DNA of 64,000 nucleotides from Lachnospiraceae bacterium (GCA_017476665.1 JAFUZJ010000001.1:21076-85075), one strand, 5' to 3'; shown: positions 18,878-26,732, counted from the stretch's first letter. Notes: generated by a model not told the origin, from the letters alone. A program made the numbers and translations.

Positions 18878-19399
18878 ATGCACTTATATCAAAAAGAACA
18901 TGAAAACCACCTGTCCGGGATCACAAGGCTGGTATCCATGTACCAGGCAATCTCCACAGAGCAGATAAACCGTTTTTATCCGGAGCTGCCAAGAGACAAG
19001 CTGATGCTGCTCGTCCGCCGCCTGGAAAAGAACGGCCGCATCACCTTTGATCCAGAGAGGGAGCTGCTCCTTTATACAAAGGACTGCACCCCCGATCCAT
19101 CCATGATGAAGGCCCTGTGGGTGCTCACGGACTTTGTGGACGCACTGACCTACCATACCATCAGTGATTTTCCCGTAACCCTGACCTTCTATACGGACTC
19201 CGATGCCTATGAGGTCATCCATGTCCCGCCGGAAAAGGAAATGCTGATGAACCATGCCCTCTCCCTGAAAGAAGGGACAGAAAAACGGCTTGCCATAGTA
19301 GATAGTACGGAGCAGATACCTCGCCTTACCTTCCCGGACATAGCCGCCTTCTGTACGGTCACGGATACCGGACAGGTGCAATATTTCAAGAAACAATAA
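18878..19399 (+). CDS. Conserved element protein (DUF5697-like)
   Basis: The 173-residue protein has an N-terminal winged-helix-like region (ISTEQINRFYPELPRDKLMLLVRRLEKNG is the shape, residues 27-55) and a C-terminal alpha/beta part. I associate it with a DUF5697-type family found beside T4SS genes in Clostridia elements, without certainty. It is followed 16 bases later by 19416. Confidence 0.6.
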   Translation: MHLYQKEHENHLSGITRLVSMYQAISTEQINRFYPELPRDKLMLLVRRLEKNGRITFDPERELLLYTKDCTPDPSMMKALWVLTDFVDALTYHTISDFPVTLTFYTDSDAYEVIHVPPEKEMLMNHALSLKEGTEKRLAIVDSTEQIPRLTFPDIAAFCTVTDTGQVQYFKKQ

Positions 19400-19415
19400 G
19401 GAGAACCTGACAACT

Positions 19416-20078
19416 TTGGATAGATTTACTTACATTCAACGCCTCTCAAGAATAGAGGACGACCTGCCGAAACTCGGCAACACAATCAATGCCTTAAAGA
19501 TCACAGATGCAGGCATTTACGGACAAAATCTGGAAGCACTGGGCATTGATGCGGCAAGGCGTGCGGAACGGATCGCCTGCTCCCTGCGGAACCTCATTTT
19601 TGCTGCAGACCTGGTGGCACCGCCCATTCTCATGGAGCAGGTGGCACAGGAGCAGGGGATCACCATCACGCACACCGCGGAGCTTGTGGAGATCACACTG
19701 CCCGGGCTGATGCCGAAACGCACGAAAAAAGGGAACACCACATACCTGACAGACCCGCTTTATTACAGCCTGGAGGCATACACAAAAGAACAGGAGCTGC
19801 CCCACTTTGAGGAATGTGTCGTGTGCTTTACCCATGTATTCGACAAAAAGCTGTCTGCCAGACGGATCCGGGATTATGACAACCTGGAATGCAAACAGAT
19901 CCTTGATACAGCCTCCGGGTTCCTGATGACGGATGACAGCGGGCTTTTATGCGATGCCTACCACTCCACCAGACTGGGCGAGAAGGACTGCACGATCCTC
20001 TCCATCATGGAGCGGAAGCACTTCCCGAAGTGGCTGAAAGAACAGGAAAAAGGGACGAATCCCTTGTCCGTTTTTTGA
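19416..20078 (+). CDS. Conserved element protein (DUF6100-like)
   Basis: The 220-residue protein starts at TTG behind AAGGAGAACC. It is a soluble alpha/beta protein with no catalytic motif that I can see. It resembles a family (DUF6100-like) that accompanies conjugation modules in Lachnospiraceae. It sits between the DUF5697-like gene and the replication-relaxation-like gene and is probably an accessory transfer protein. Confidence 0.6.
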   Translation: MDRFTYIQRLSRIEDDLPKLGNTINALKITDAGIYGQNLEALGIDAARRAERIACSLRNLIFAADLVAPPILMEQVAQEQGITITHTAELVEITLPGLMPKRTKKGNTTYLTDPLYYSLEAYTKEQELPHFEECVVCFTHVFDKKLSARRIRDYDNLECKQILDTASGFLMTDDSGLLCDAYHSTRLGEKDCTILSIMERKHFPKWLKEQEKGTNPLSVF

Positions 20079-20167
20079 CCGGATTTTCCCAAAAATTTCG
20101 GACATGGGTAAAAATCGCCTCCAGACCGCCTGTTATCACGCTTTTTTAACCCTGCCAACCGGGCCAA

Positions 20168-20199
20168 TTTTACCCGAGTTCCAGTCGAGTAGGGTAAAA
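20168..20199. repeat. Inverted repeat TTTTACCC-N16-GGGTAAAA
   Basis: Perfect 8-base arms with a 16-base spacer lie in the 172-base gap before the gene at 20251. A third copy of GGGTAAAA lies at 20106-20113. It may be an operator or leader hairpin. Confidence 0.4.
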
Positions 20200-20250
20200 A
20201 CATCACATTCCGACCACCTGTGTCCACCACAACACAAAGGAGGTGTACCA

Positions 20251-21369
20251 TTGATTATTTCGCCCACCGCCCAAACCCTGCTGACGCTGACTGCGCTCTC
20301 CGGAGAATGCAGCACTGATGTCCCAGCGCTCTTAGGGGTGGCTGACAGTTACCGCGAAAAGTTTATAAGAAAACTAAAGAACGACAACCTGATCAAAATG
20401 CATTCAAAGGACGGACTCAAAGGCTACCGTCTCACTCCTGCCGCAAAGGAACTGCTCCGCTTTGATGATCCTAAACGGTTTTTATTCTTCCTGACGGGCA
20501 GCTCCGATACCAACAGACCGCGAAGCGACCTTCCCCGAAGGCTCCGCCTGCAGCACGCCTCCATTGTTTATGCCACGTTCTTAAATGCCGGCATAACCAT
20601 ATTCCGGGACGAAAAGCCCCTGATCTTCCGTCCGGATTTTCGGGATACCGCCATCCTGCCCCTGCCGGTCTTCTACCACTCCAGGGAAATCAAGGAACTG
20701 GGGGATGAACATACCAAGATCAATAATTCCCGCATCCAGGGCATCCTGCTGGCACCGTCCTGTATCTATGCAGTCTTTTATACCGGGGATTCCCTGCTCA
20801 AGTGGGAATACCGGACGGAGCTGCGCGTGAAAGCACTATTAAACTACCACGCCGGCCGGAGTGTTCTCTCCAGGGGACGAGTGGAACCGGCTTATAATCC
20901 TGACACCCCCATTAAAGCGCTGTTTATCGGAAAAGGCATGGGGACGGCACTGAAGTTATTGACCAGTACCGGCGGATACCAGAAAAGCTACTTCCATCTG
21001 GACAAAAGCTTTGATTATTTCCATTATATCCCCTCTGATCCTGCTGGGGAAACCCTGTTAAGGGTCCTCTGCTCCCCGGAGCTGATGAAAGATCTGAAGA
21101 CCTTGCTCCTCTCTGACCTGCATCCGCCCTGTATAGATCTCCCTCTGGAGCATGACGCGGTAACGGAGGACGGACTGCCGGTCCTGCTGGCTTTTGACTT
21201 TGACATGCTCCGTCTTGTACGCTTCCATACTGCCTTATCGTTTCAGGCGCTGCGGGGACATCTCATCTGTTTTGACTTCCAGGCAGATGTGCTACGTGAG
21301 TTTTTTGGAGCGGACATAGAGATCGAGACCATTGACCTGAAAAAATTTGAAAGGAGGTTTTTACCCTGA
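20251..21369 (+). CDS. Replication-relaxation-like winged-helix protein
   Basis: I place the start at TTG behind a perfect AAAGGAGGTG site, giving 372 residues. The N-terminus is a winged helix (residues 5-60, LLTLTALSGECSTDVPALLG), followed by an alpha/beta domain resembling the replication-relaxation family that sits next to coupling proteins in Gram-positive elements. That family may help open DNA at the transfer origin. Its stop overlaps the probable CTG start of virD4 by four bases. Confidence 0.6.
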   Translation: MIISPTAQTLLTLTALSGECSTDVPALLGVADSYREKFIRKLKNDNLIKMHSKDGLKGYRLTPAAKELLRFDDPKRFLFFLTGSSDTNRPRSDLPRRLRLQHASIVYATFLNAGITIFRDEKPLIFRPDFRDTAILPLPVFYHSREIKELGDEHTKINNSRIQGILLAPSCIYAVFYTGDSLLKWEYRTELRVKALLNYHAGRSVLSRGRVEPAYNPDTPIKALFIGKGMGTALKLLTSTGGYQKSYFHLDKSFDYFHYIPSDPAGETLLRVLCSPELMKDLKTLLLSDLHPPCIDLPLEHDAVTEDGLPVLLAFDFDMLRLVRFHTALSFQALRGHLICFDFQADVLREFFGADIEIETIDLKKFERRFLP

Positions 21370-23333
21370 ACCCTAACTTAAAGAAAAAAATCTGCCTGTT
21401 TGTCCTGCTTCCCCTGCTCCTGTTCTGCCTTGCCTACGCAGGCGGGTATGTGGCACAGCTTTTGCACAATTACCGAGCATGGTCTGACGCAGGCGGCACT
21501 CCGGGCATGGGTTCTTCGCCCCAGCTTCCCTCCGGCTCTGTTTCCTCCTGCCTGAGCGCCCTCACCCTGTTCCCTTACAGCATCTACGGGATATTGGTCT
21601 GCGTAAGCGGCGCAGGACTCCTGCTCTTTATGGTGATGCGCATGGGCCTGGACGGCCGGGGCATCTATGACCGGGAAAGGAACCTGACCTACTCCGAGAA
21701 GGGAACCTATGGGACTTCCGGTTTCATGACAGGCGCAGAGATGGATGGGGTGCTGGAGTTAGTCCCCCATATCTCTGACTGCAGGGGTGTCATCCTTGGA
21801 ACCCTTCAGGGGAAGGCGGTCTGTCTCCCGGAAAAGACCAGGATGAACCGGAATGTGGCTGTCTTTGGCGCCAGCGGGAGCATGAAAAGCCGCGCATACG
21901 CCCGGAATGTGATCTTCCAGTGCGTCAAGCGCGGGGAGAGCCTCATCATCACCGATCCCAAGTCAGAGCTATATGCTGATACAAGGATCTATCTGGAGAA
22001 CAACGGATACACCGTGAAGGTCTTTAACCTGATCAATCCGGAAAACTCTGACAGCTGGAACTGCCTGGCAGAGGTCGAGGGACAGGAGATCATGGCGCAG
22101 CTCTTCAGCGATGTCATCATCAAGAACACCGGATCTGCCAAAGGGGACCATTTCTGGGACAATGCCGAGATGAACCTGCTGAAAGCTCTGGTATTGTATG
22201 TGGACCAGGGTTTCCCACCGGAGGGCAAGAATATCGGACAGGTCTATAAGCTCCTCACCATGAACTCCGAAAAGGAGCTGAACAGCCTGTTTGACCTGCT
22301 CCCGCTCACCCATCCGGCAAAAGCCCCCTATAATATCTTCAAACAGGCATCCGATGCGGTGCGCGGCGGTGTCATCATCGGACTCGGAACAAGGCTGCAG
22401 GTATTCCAGAACCGCCTGATCCGCGACATCACCAGCCATAATGAGATCAACCTGACACTGCCGGGCCAGCAGAAATGCGCTTATTTCTGCATCACTTCGG
22501 ATCAGGACTCCGCCTTTGACTTCCTCTCCTCCCTGTTCATGTCCTTTGTGTTCATCAAGCTGGTGCGCTATGCGGACAAATACGGGGACTGCGGAAGGCT
22601 GCCCGTGCCGGTACACATCCTGGCAGACGAACTGGCAAACGGGGGCTGCACCATTGCTGACCTGACCAAAAAGATCAGCACCATCAGATCCCGGTGCCTC
22701 TCCATCAGCTGTATCTTCCAGAACCTGCCACAGATGCAGAACCGCTACCCCTTAAACCAGTGGCAGGAGATCATCGGCAACTGTGACACCCAGCTCTTTC
22801 TCGGATGTACTGACCAGATGACGGCAGAATTTATCAGTGACCGCAGCGGTGAGGTGAGCATCGCTGTATCCACCCAGGCAAAACAGCTCAATACCTGGAG
22901 GATCTCCGACTACACTCCGGAATACCGGGAAACCCACTCCGTCGGGAAACGCAAGCTCCTGACTCCGGACGAAGTGCTGCGCCTTCCCCTGGATGAGGCC
23001 CTGATCATCCTGCGCGGGCAAAAGGTGCTGAAGGTGGGGAAATTTGACTACACCCTGCACCCGGAGAGCAAGAAGCTCACACCCTGCCGCGCCAGCGACC
23101 ACGTACCGGAATGGCGCAGGGAACCGGAAACAGCAGAGCCGGACTATACCGCCCTGCTAAAGCCGAAGGCAAAACCCAAAGCACGAAAAACGCGATCGGA
23201 TCCTTTGGTCAAGACCAGCGAACCTTCACCTGCAGACCAGCCTTTTTCCCCGCAGGCGCCTGAAACAGCGGATCTGAAGGACGAAAACCAATGCAAAATC
23301 GTAAGGACGGACAAGCGCTCTATCATGTCCTGA
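21366..23333 (+). CDS. virD4: VirD4/TraG type IV coupling protein (probable CTG start)
   Basis: The 655-residue protein is an AAA+ coupling ATPase that brings DNA substrates to the T4SS. It has two N-terminal helices (KKKICLFVLLPLLLFCLAYA and SIYGILVCVSGAGLLLFMVM). Walker A is GASGSMKS (about 168), then DPKSELY, and the Walker B region is HILADEL (about 416). The start is probably CTG at 21366: AAGGAGG sits 8 bases upstream, and only this start includes the first membrane helix. The next in-frame candidate, GTG at 21450, has no ribosome binding site. The C-terminal tail is Lys/Pro-rich. Confidence 0.9.
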   Translation: MNPNLKKKICLFVLLPLLLFCLAYAGGYVAQLLHNYRAWSDAGGTPGMGSSPQLPSGSVSSCLSALTLFPYSIYGILVCVSGAGLLLFMVMRMGLDGRGIYDRERNLTYSEKGTYGTSGFMTGAEMDGVLELVPHISDCRGVILGTLQGKAVCLPEKTRMNRNVAVFGASGSMKSRAYARNVIFQCVKRGESLIITDPKSELYADTRIYLENNGYTVKVFNLINPENSDSWNCLAEVEGQEIMAQLFSDVIIKNTGSAKGDHFWDNAEMNLLKALVLYVDQGFPPEGKNIGQVYKLLTMNSEKELNSLFDLLPLTHPAKAPYNIFKQASDAVRGGVIIGLGTRLQVFQNRLIRDITSHNEINLTLPGQQKCAYFCITSDQDSAFDFLSSLFMSFVFIKLVRYADKYGDCGRLPVPVHILADELANGGCTIADLTKKISTIRSRCLSISCIFQNLPQMQNRYPLNQWQEIIGNCDTQLFLGCTDQMTAEFISDRSGEVSIAVSTQAKQLNTWRISDYTPEYRETHSVGKRKLLTPDEVLRLPLDEALIILRGQKVLKVGKFDYTLHPESKKLTPCRASDHVPEWRREPETAEPDYTALLKPKAKPKARKTRSDPLVKTSEPSPADQPFSPQAPETADLKDENQCKIVRTDKRSIMS

Positions 23334-23364
23334 CTATAAAACCACAAAGAAAAGGAGAAATGTT

Positions 23365-24594
23365 ATGCCCAGAAAAGCAAAAGTACAAGAACCCCTCACT
23401 GAAGAAACCATCCTGACAGAAGAACCTGTCATGGAGGAGACGCCCAATGATGCTCCTGAGCCGGAACCCACTGGAGAGCAGGACGCACCTGTCGAATCAG
23501 ATGATGCTCCCGAACAGGAGGACTCACCTATCGGATCAGTTGATACTCCTGAATCGGAAGAGCCTGAAGCATCTGATGACATTCAGGAACCGGAAACACC
23601 GGATGAGCAAAAGGCTATTGAGCCTAAGAAAACGAAGGAAAGACCTGCCCCTACCTCCAAGAAAGAAACGAAGCAGCCGGCAAAATCCCCTGCGCCTTCT
23701 ACCATCCTCACCTTGAATGTGGATGACGAGGTGGAAACGCCCCAGAGCCGCGAGGATACCATCTGGCATGAACTGCAGAATGCATACCGCACCCATAAGA
23801 TACTCACTGGCATCCTCGGCGGTATTGAAAGATCGGAAAATGGCAGCACCATCGTTGTCATCTACTATAAGGAGATGCGCGTGGTCATCCCTCTGTCTGA
23901 GATGATGATCAACCTGCCCCAGGACGACGCCCACGACTACGGTGAACTTAACCTTCGGCAGAACAAGATCCTGGGAAATATGCTCGGATGCGAAGTTGAT
24001 TTCCTGATCAAAGGACTGGAAAATGCCAGCCGCAGCGTTGTGGCCAGCCGCAAAGATGCCATGCTGAAGAAAAGGCAGATCTTCTACCTGCCTGATGCTA
24101 ACGGCAACTCCCGTGTCTGCGAAGACCGGATCGTGCAGGCAAGAGTAATCGCTGTGGCCGAAAAGGTAGTCCGTGTGGAGATCTTCGGTGTGGAATGTTC
24201 CATCCTTGCCCGCGACCTTTCCTGGGACTGGCTCGGTGATGCTACCGAAAGCTTCCATGTAGGCGAACAGCTCCTTGTCAGGATACTGAGCGTGAAATGC
24301 AATTCTGTAGATGACATCTCGGTAAAGGCTGATGTCAAGAGCGTGGATGGCAACAGCAAGACCAACCTGAACAAGTGCAAGATCCAGGGCAAATATGCCG
24401 GAACCATCACTGACATCTATAAGGGAACCGTCTTTGTACGGCTCCATATCGGAGTCAATGCCATTGCCCACTCCTGTTATGACAGCCGGATGCCCGGAAA
24501 AAAAGACGAAGTGAGTTTTGTGGTGACGAAGATAGATGAGGAGCGGAATGTAGCAGTCGGACTGATCTCCCGCATTATCAGACAGAACATATAA
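23365..24594 (+). CDS. S1-domain RNA-binding protein with acidic N-terminus
   Basis: The 409-residue protein has a low-complexity Glu/Pro/Asp N-terminus (residues 1-80), a Lys-rich linker and then beta-rich modules. The last module (GKYAGTITDIYKGTVFVRLHIGVNAIAH) is a clear S1/OB fold, and an earlier one (DRIVQARVIAVAEKVVRVEIFGV) looks similar. S1 modules bind single-stranded RNA. It is the last gene of the T4SS-side operon and is convergent with the tRNA array, sharing a terminator-like hairpin. Whether it acts on those tRNAs is unknown. Confidence 0.78.
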   Translation: MPRKAKVQEPLTEETILTEEPVMEETPNDAPEPEPTGEQDAPVESDDAPEQEDSPIGSVDTPESEEPEASDDIQEPETPDEQKAIEPKKTKERPAPTSKKETKQPAKSPAPSTILTLNVDDEVETPQSREDTIWHELQNAYRTHKILTGILGGIERSENGSTIVVIYYKEMRVVIPLSEMMINLPQDDAHDYGELNLRQNKILGNMLGCEVDFLIKGLENASRSVVASRKDAMLKKRQIFYLPDANGNSRVCEDRIVQARVIAVAEKVVRVEIFGVECSILARDLSWDWLGDATESFHVGEQLLVRILSVKCNSVDDISVKADVKSVDGNSKTNLNKCKIQGKYAGTITDIYKGTVFVRLHIGVNAIAHSCYDSRMPGKKDEVSFVVTKIDEERNVAVGLISRIIRQNI

Positions 24595-24600
24595 ACAAGC

Positions 24601-24640
24601 ATCAGGAGCAGACAATCTATATTTCTTGCCTGCTCCTGAT
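24601..24640. terminator. Hairpin between the S1 gene and the tRNA array
   Basis: A perfect 11-base stem (ATCAGGAGCAG / CTGCTCCTGAT) lies between the two convergent units. T runs are weak on both sides, so its efficiency is uncertain. Confidence 0.6.
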
Positions 24641-24649
24641 TATCTTCAG

Positions 24650-24720
24650 CAACCCCTGTGGGAGTCGAACCCACACTGTCGGAACCAAAATCCGATGCGC
24701 TGCCGTTACGCCAAGGGGCA
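24650..24720 (-). tRNA. tRNA-Gln(TTG)
   Basis: Anticodon arm TCGGA-TTTTGGT-TCCGA and T-loop TTCGACT. Acceptor pairing is weak at positions 1-72. It is the last gene of the array in transcription order. Confidence 0.88.
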
Positions 24721-24727
24721 ATATAAG

Positions 24728-24799
24728 TACCTGTACCTCGAATCGAACGAGGATCATGAGGGTAGAAGCCCCATGCTCTATCCTTTAAGCTACACAGGC
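24728..24799 (-). tRNA. tRNA-Arg(TCT)
   Basis: Acceptor GCCTGTG/TACAGGT, anticodon loop CTTCTAC, T-loop TTCGATT, discriminator A. Confidence 0.92.
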
Positions 24800-24803
24800 G
24801 AAA

Positions 24804-24875
24804 CAGGCGTTAATGGGGTCGAACCATTATTTCCGGAGTCAGAGTCCGGTGCACTGACCATTGTGCTAAACGCCT
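24804..24875 (-). tRNA. tRNA-Gln(CTG)
   Basis: Acceptor AGGCGTT/AACGCCT, anticodon stem CCGGA/TCCGG, loop CTCTGAC, discriminator G. Confidence 0.92.
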
Positions 24876-24892
24876 ATATTATTTGGACCTAG

Positions 24893-24988
24893 ATGTCGAT
24901 GCCGAGACTCGAACTCCGATTGTGCGAACTGTAACCGCAGGGTCTATCCCAAGAAACGTTCTTTGTTTCTTTTTAGCCCACACCGACA
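24893..24988 (-). tRNA. tRNA-like gene with D-loop hairpin insertion, apparent anticodon ACA
   Basis: Seven-base acceptor TGTCGGT/ATCGACA with discriminator T (as in tRNA-Cys), T-loop TTCGAGT and anticodon arm TGCGG-TTACAGT-TCGCA. The D-loop carries about 22 extra bases that form their own hairpin (AAGAAAC/GTTTCTT). The T-stem has one G-G mismatch. A normal tRNA-Cys(GCA) lies next to it. This copy may be degenerate or specialised. Confidence 0.55.
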
Positions 24989-24993
24989 CAAAA

Positions 24994-25064
24994 AGTTCCC
25001 AGAGCGAATCGAACGCCCATCTGCTGGGTTGCAGCCAGCCGTCTTGCCTTTGGACTATGGGAAC
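24994..25064 (-). tRNA. tRNA-Cys(GCA)
   Basis: Acceptor GTTCCCA/TGGGAAC, anticodon loop CTGCAAC, discriminator T as expected for Cys. Confidence 0.93.
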
Positions 25065-25069
25065 AAAAA

Positions 25070-25140
25070 TTGTGATGGAGGGAATTGAACCCTCATTGTC
25101 CGCGTATCAGACGGATTTCCTACCATTGAAAGACATCACA
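25070..25140 (-). tRNA. tRNA-Ile(GAT)
   Basis: Acceptor TGTGATG/CATCACA, anticodon loop CTGATAC, T-loop TTCAATT, discriminator A. Confidence 0.92.
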
Positions 25141-25141
25141 G

Positions 25142-25236
25142 CGCAGCTCCTGGGACTTGAACCCAGACACCAGGGAAATGCCCCGATTACTCAGAGATTA
25201 GCAATCTCCTGCCTTACCAGTTAGGCTTAGAACTGC
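25142..25236 (-). tRNA. tRNA-Ser(GCT)
   Basis: Acceptor GCAGTTC/GAGCTGC, anticodon loop TTGCTAA and a long variable arm with a GGG/CCC stem, as in serine tRNAs. Confidence 0.92.
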
Positions 25237-25240
25237 ATGG

Positions 25241-25313
25241 GGTGTCCGACGGGACTCGAACCCGTAACCTGCGGAACCACAATCCGCTGCTCTACCATTT
25301 GAGCTACGACCAC
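25241..25313 (-). tRNA. tRNA-His(GTG)
   Basis: Anticodon loop TTGTGGT, T-arm ACGGG/CCCGT, discriminator C followed by an encoded CCA. The acceptor has one G-A mismatch. Position -1 is T where bacterial tRNA-His normally encodes G. Confidence 0.85.
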
Positions 25314-25315
25314 AG

Positions 25316-25400
25316 CGCAGAGCAAGGGACTCGAACCCTCATTGCCTCACGGCTACACTGCCTTTCCAAGACAGCCTCTTACCAATTAGAGTAACTCTGC
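25316..25400 (-). tRNA. tRNA-Ser(GGA)
   Basis: Acceptor GCAGAGT/GCTCTGC, anticodon loop TTGGAAA, long variable arm with a GCC/GGC stem. Confidence 0.92.
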
Positions 25401-25405
25401 ATAAA

Positions 25406-25488
25406 CGCCGCCTACAGGACTTGAACCTGCACAACCTCTCGGTTTATCCGCTTTCGGGGCGGACGCCTTACCATTAGGCAAAAGCGGC
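25406..25488 (-). tRNA. tRNA-Ser(CGA)
   Basis: Acceptor GCCGCTT/AGGCGGC, anticodon loop CCCGAAA with C at position 33 in place of the near-universal T, variable arm with an AACC/GGTT stem. Confidence 0.88.
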
Positions 25489-25499
25489 ATCATATATAG

Positions 25500-25577
25500 C
25501 ACTGAGAGGGGGATTTGAACCCCAAAGGGTTCTCCGGTTTTCAAAACCGGTGCATTCATCCACTCTGCCATCCCAGC
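25500..25577 (-). tRNA. tRNA-Ser(TGA) with short variable region
   Basis: Acceptor GCTGGGA/TCTCAGT and anticodon arm CCGGT-TTTGAAA-ACCGG fit serine. The variable region is only about 9 bases and could pair with the T-arm, which is unusual for a class II tRNA. Confidence 0.8.
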
Positions 25578-25794
25578 ATTTTTTCAACAAAAAAACCTTT
25601 CCAGATCATGAAATCCGAAAAGGCTACCCGAACAGATATGAAGCTGGTTTTTATACTTTCTGCTTCAACCTTCTTGATTTCATGCGCACTATAACAGACC
25701 ATCTGCTAATTCGATGGCTACACTGGGATGAGCATGAAATTTGGCCGAAATTAACGTTTTTCATTGATTCTGGTTTCCCTTCCTTGTTTTTTAT

Positions 25795-25823
25795 ATTATA
25801 TGTCATTTTACTTTTCATGTCAC
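25795..25823 (-). promoter_or_regulatory. Internal promoter of the tRNA array
   Basis: On the minus strand GTGACA (25818-25823), a 17-base spacer and a perfect TATAAT (25795-25800) lie in the 266-base tRNA-free gap 25578-25843. It would drive the eleven tRNA genes from Ser(TGA) down to Gln(TTG). Nothing else is seen in the gap. Confidence 0.72.
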
Positions 25824-25843
25824 TCTACCTGAAGTAGAATAAT

Positions 25844-25913
25844 CGGGACATTCGGACTTGAACCGAAAACCTGCCGCGTATAAGACGGATGCTCTGCCAT
25901 TGCGCTATGTCCC
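25844..25913 (-). tRNA. tRNA-Ile(TAT)
   Basis: Acceptor GGGACAT/ATGTCCC, anticodon loop CTTATAC, T-loop TTCAAGT. The anticodon UAU reads AUA directly. Most bacteria use a CAT anticodon with lysidine for this codon. Confidence 0.82.
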
Positions 25914-25915
25914 AG

Positions 25916-25988
25916 TGCCCGCACGGGGGCTTGAACCCCGAACCTTCGGATTAAGAGTCCGCTGCTCTACCATTTGAGCTATACAGGC
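25916..25988 (-). tRNA. tRNA-Lys(CTT)
   Basis: Acceptor GCCTGTA/TGCGGGC, anticodon loop CTCTTAA, T-arm CGGGG/CCCCG, discriminator A. Confidence 0.9.
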
Positions 25989-26009
25989 GTATCCGCAGTA
26001 TCCTGCAAG

Positions 26010-26081
26010 TGCGCCTGGAGGGAGTCGAACCCACGGTATACGGGTTAAAAGCCCGTTGCCATTCCGCTTGGCTACAAGCGC
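26010..26081 (-). tRNA. tRNA-Lys(TTT)
   Basis: Acceptor GCGCTTG/CAGGCGC, anticodon arm ACGGG-CTTTTAA-CCCGT, discriminator A. Confidence 0.92.
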
Positions 26082-26088
26082 ATATCTT

Positions 26089-26123
26089 TGCTTATCTTCC
26101 GTTTTATGCTTATCTTCTGTTTT
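26089..26123. repeat. Two tandem 17-base repeats in a tRNA spacer
   Basis: TGCTTATCTTCYGTTTT occurs twice with period 18 and one mismatch, in the 71-base spacer between tRNA-Lys(TTT) and the next tRNA-like gene. Confidence 0.55.
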
Positions 26124-26152
26124 CGTTTCATCTTTCAAATCCTCCTCTATAG

Positions 26153-26249
26153 TTGCGGAAATGGGAGTCGAACCCAATATTTCAAAAGAATTGCTCAGCA
26201 ATTCTTTACTTATAGAGGCTCGCGTGATATTCCGTTCAACTCTTCCGCA
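26153..26249 (-). tRNA. tRNA-like gene with expanded 5' half
   Basis: A seven-base acceptor (TGCGGAA/TTCCGCA) and a T-arm with loop TTCGACT are clear. The only possible anticodon arm is GAATT-GCTGAGC-AATTC (anticodon TGA with C at 33), inside a longer perfect hairpin. About 36 bases lie between acceptor and that arm, so the D-arm is not canonical. It could instead be a degenerate class II tRNA with the hairpin as variable arm. Confidence 0.45.
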
Positions 26250-26254
26250 ATAAG

Positions 26255-26324
26255 CTCCCTCCCCGGGAATCGAACCCGGATACCGTGATTAACAGTCACG
26301 TGTCCTACCGTTGAACGAGAAGGA
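26255..26324 (-). tRNA. tRNA-Asn(GTT)
   Basis: Acceptor TCCTTCT/GGAGGGA, anticodon arm CGTGA-CTGTTAA-TCACG, T-arm CCGGG/CCCGG. Confidence 0.92.
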
Positions 26325-26330
26325 ATCGTT

Positions 26331-26386
26331 GAAGTCATAAGGTCCGATATTTTGTAGATCAGATGGCTGCCATTACCTTATGCTTC
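26331..26386. repeat. Spacer hairpin in the tRNA array
   Basis: Arms GAAGTCATAAGGT and ACCTTATGCTTC fill the spacer between tRNA-Asn and tRNA-Asp. It may guide processing of the polycistronic precursor. Confidence 0.5.
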
Positions 26387-26388
26387 AG

Positions 26389-26463
26389 CGCCCTGTACGG
26401 GATTTGAACCCGTGGTCTCCTGCGTGACAGGCAGGCGGGGACGGCCATCTCCCCTAACAGGAC
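26389..26463 (-). tRNA. tRNA-Asp(GTC)
   Basis: Acceptor GTCCTGT/ACAGGGC, anticodon arm CCTGC-CTGTCAC-GCAGG, discriminator G. Confidence 0.93.
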
Positions 26464-26467
26464 AATA

Positions 26468-26540
26468 TGGAGCTGATGAGGCTTGAACTCACGACCTCCT
26501 GCTCGCAAGGCAGGCGTTCTCCCAGCTGAACTACAACCCC
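26468..26540 (-). tRNA. tRNA-Ala(TGC)
   Basis: Acceptor GGGGTTG/CAGCTCC, anticodon arm CCTGC-CTTGCGA-GCAGG, discriminator A. Confidence 0.93.
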
Positions 26541-26544
26541 ATGA

Positions 26545-26626
26545 TGGACCGGGGAGGACTCGAACCTCCGGTGTTTCTCCGTGGGTGATTTACAGTCACT
26601 TGTCTTCGCCGCTGGACTACCGATCC
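26545..26626 (-). tRNA. tRNA-Tyr(GTA)
   Basis: Acceptor GGATCGG/CCGGTCC, anticodon loop CTGTAAA and a long variable arm, as expected for bacterial tRNA-Tyr. Confidence 0.92.
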
Positions 26627-26669
26627 ATGTTTTTTACTATTCTGTTTGTCAAATGTCTTTTAGCTTGTT

Positions 26670-26701
26670 GGGATCAGGGGAAGCGCCAACTTCCTGATCC
26701 C
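26670..26701. repeat. Spacer hairpin in the tRNA array
   Basis: Perfect arms GGGATCAGG and CCTGATCCC lie in the 106-base spacer between tRNA-Tyr and tRNA-Glu(CTC). No T run follows, so it is more likely a processing or spacer structure than a terminator. Confidence 0.5.
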
Positions 26702-26732
26702 CAGTTTTATAAAATTTTTCCCCATAGGGACG

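Noticed and set aside
23536-24615. 359-codon minus-strand frame opposite the S1-domain gene
   Set aside because: It is the reverse complement of a protein with a recognisable S1 fold and low-complexity start, and has no ribosome binding site or family motif.
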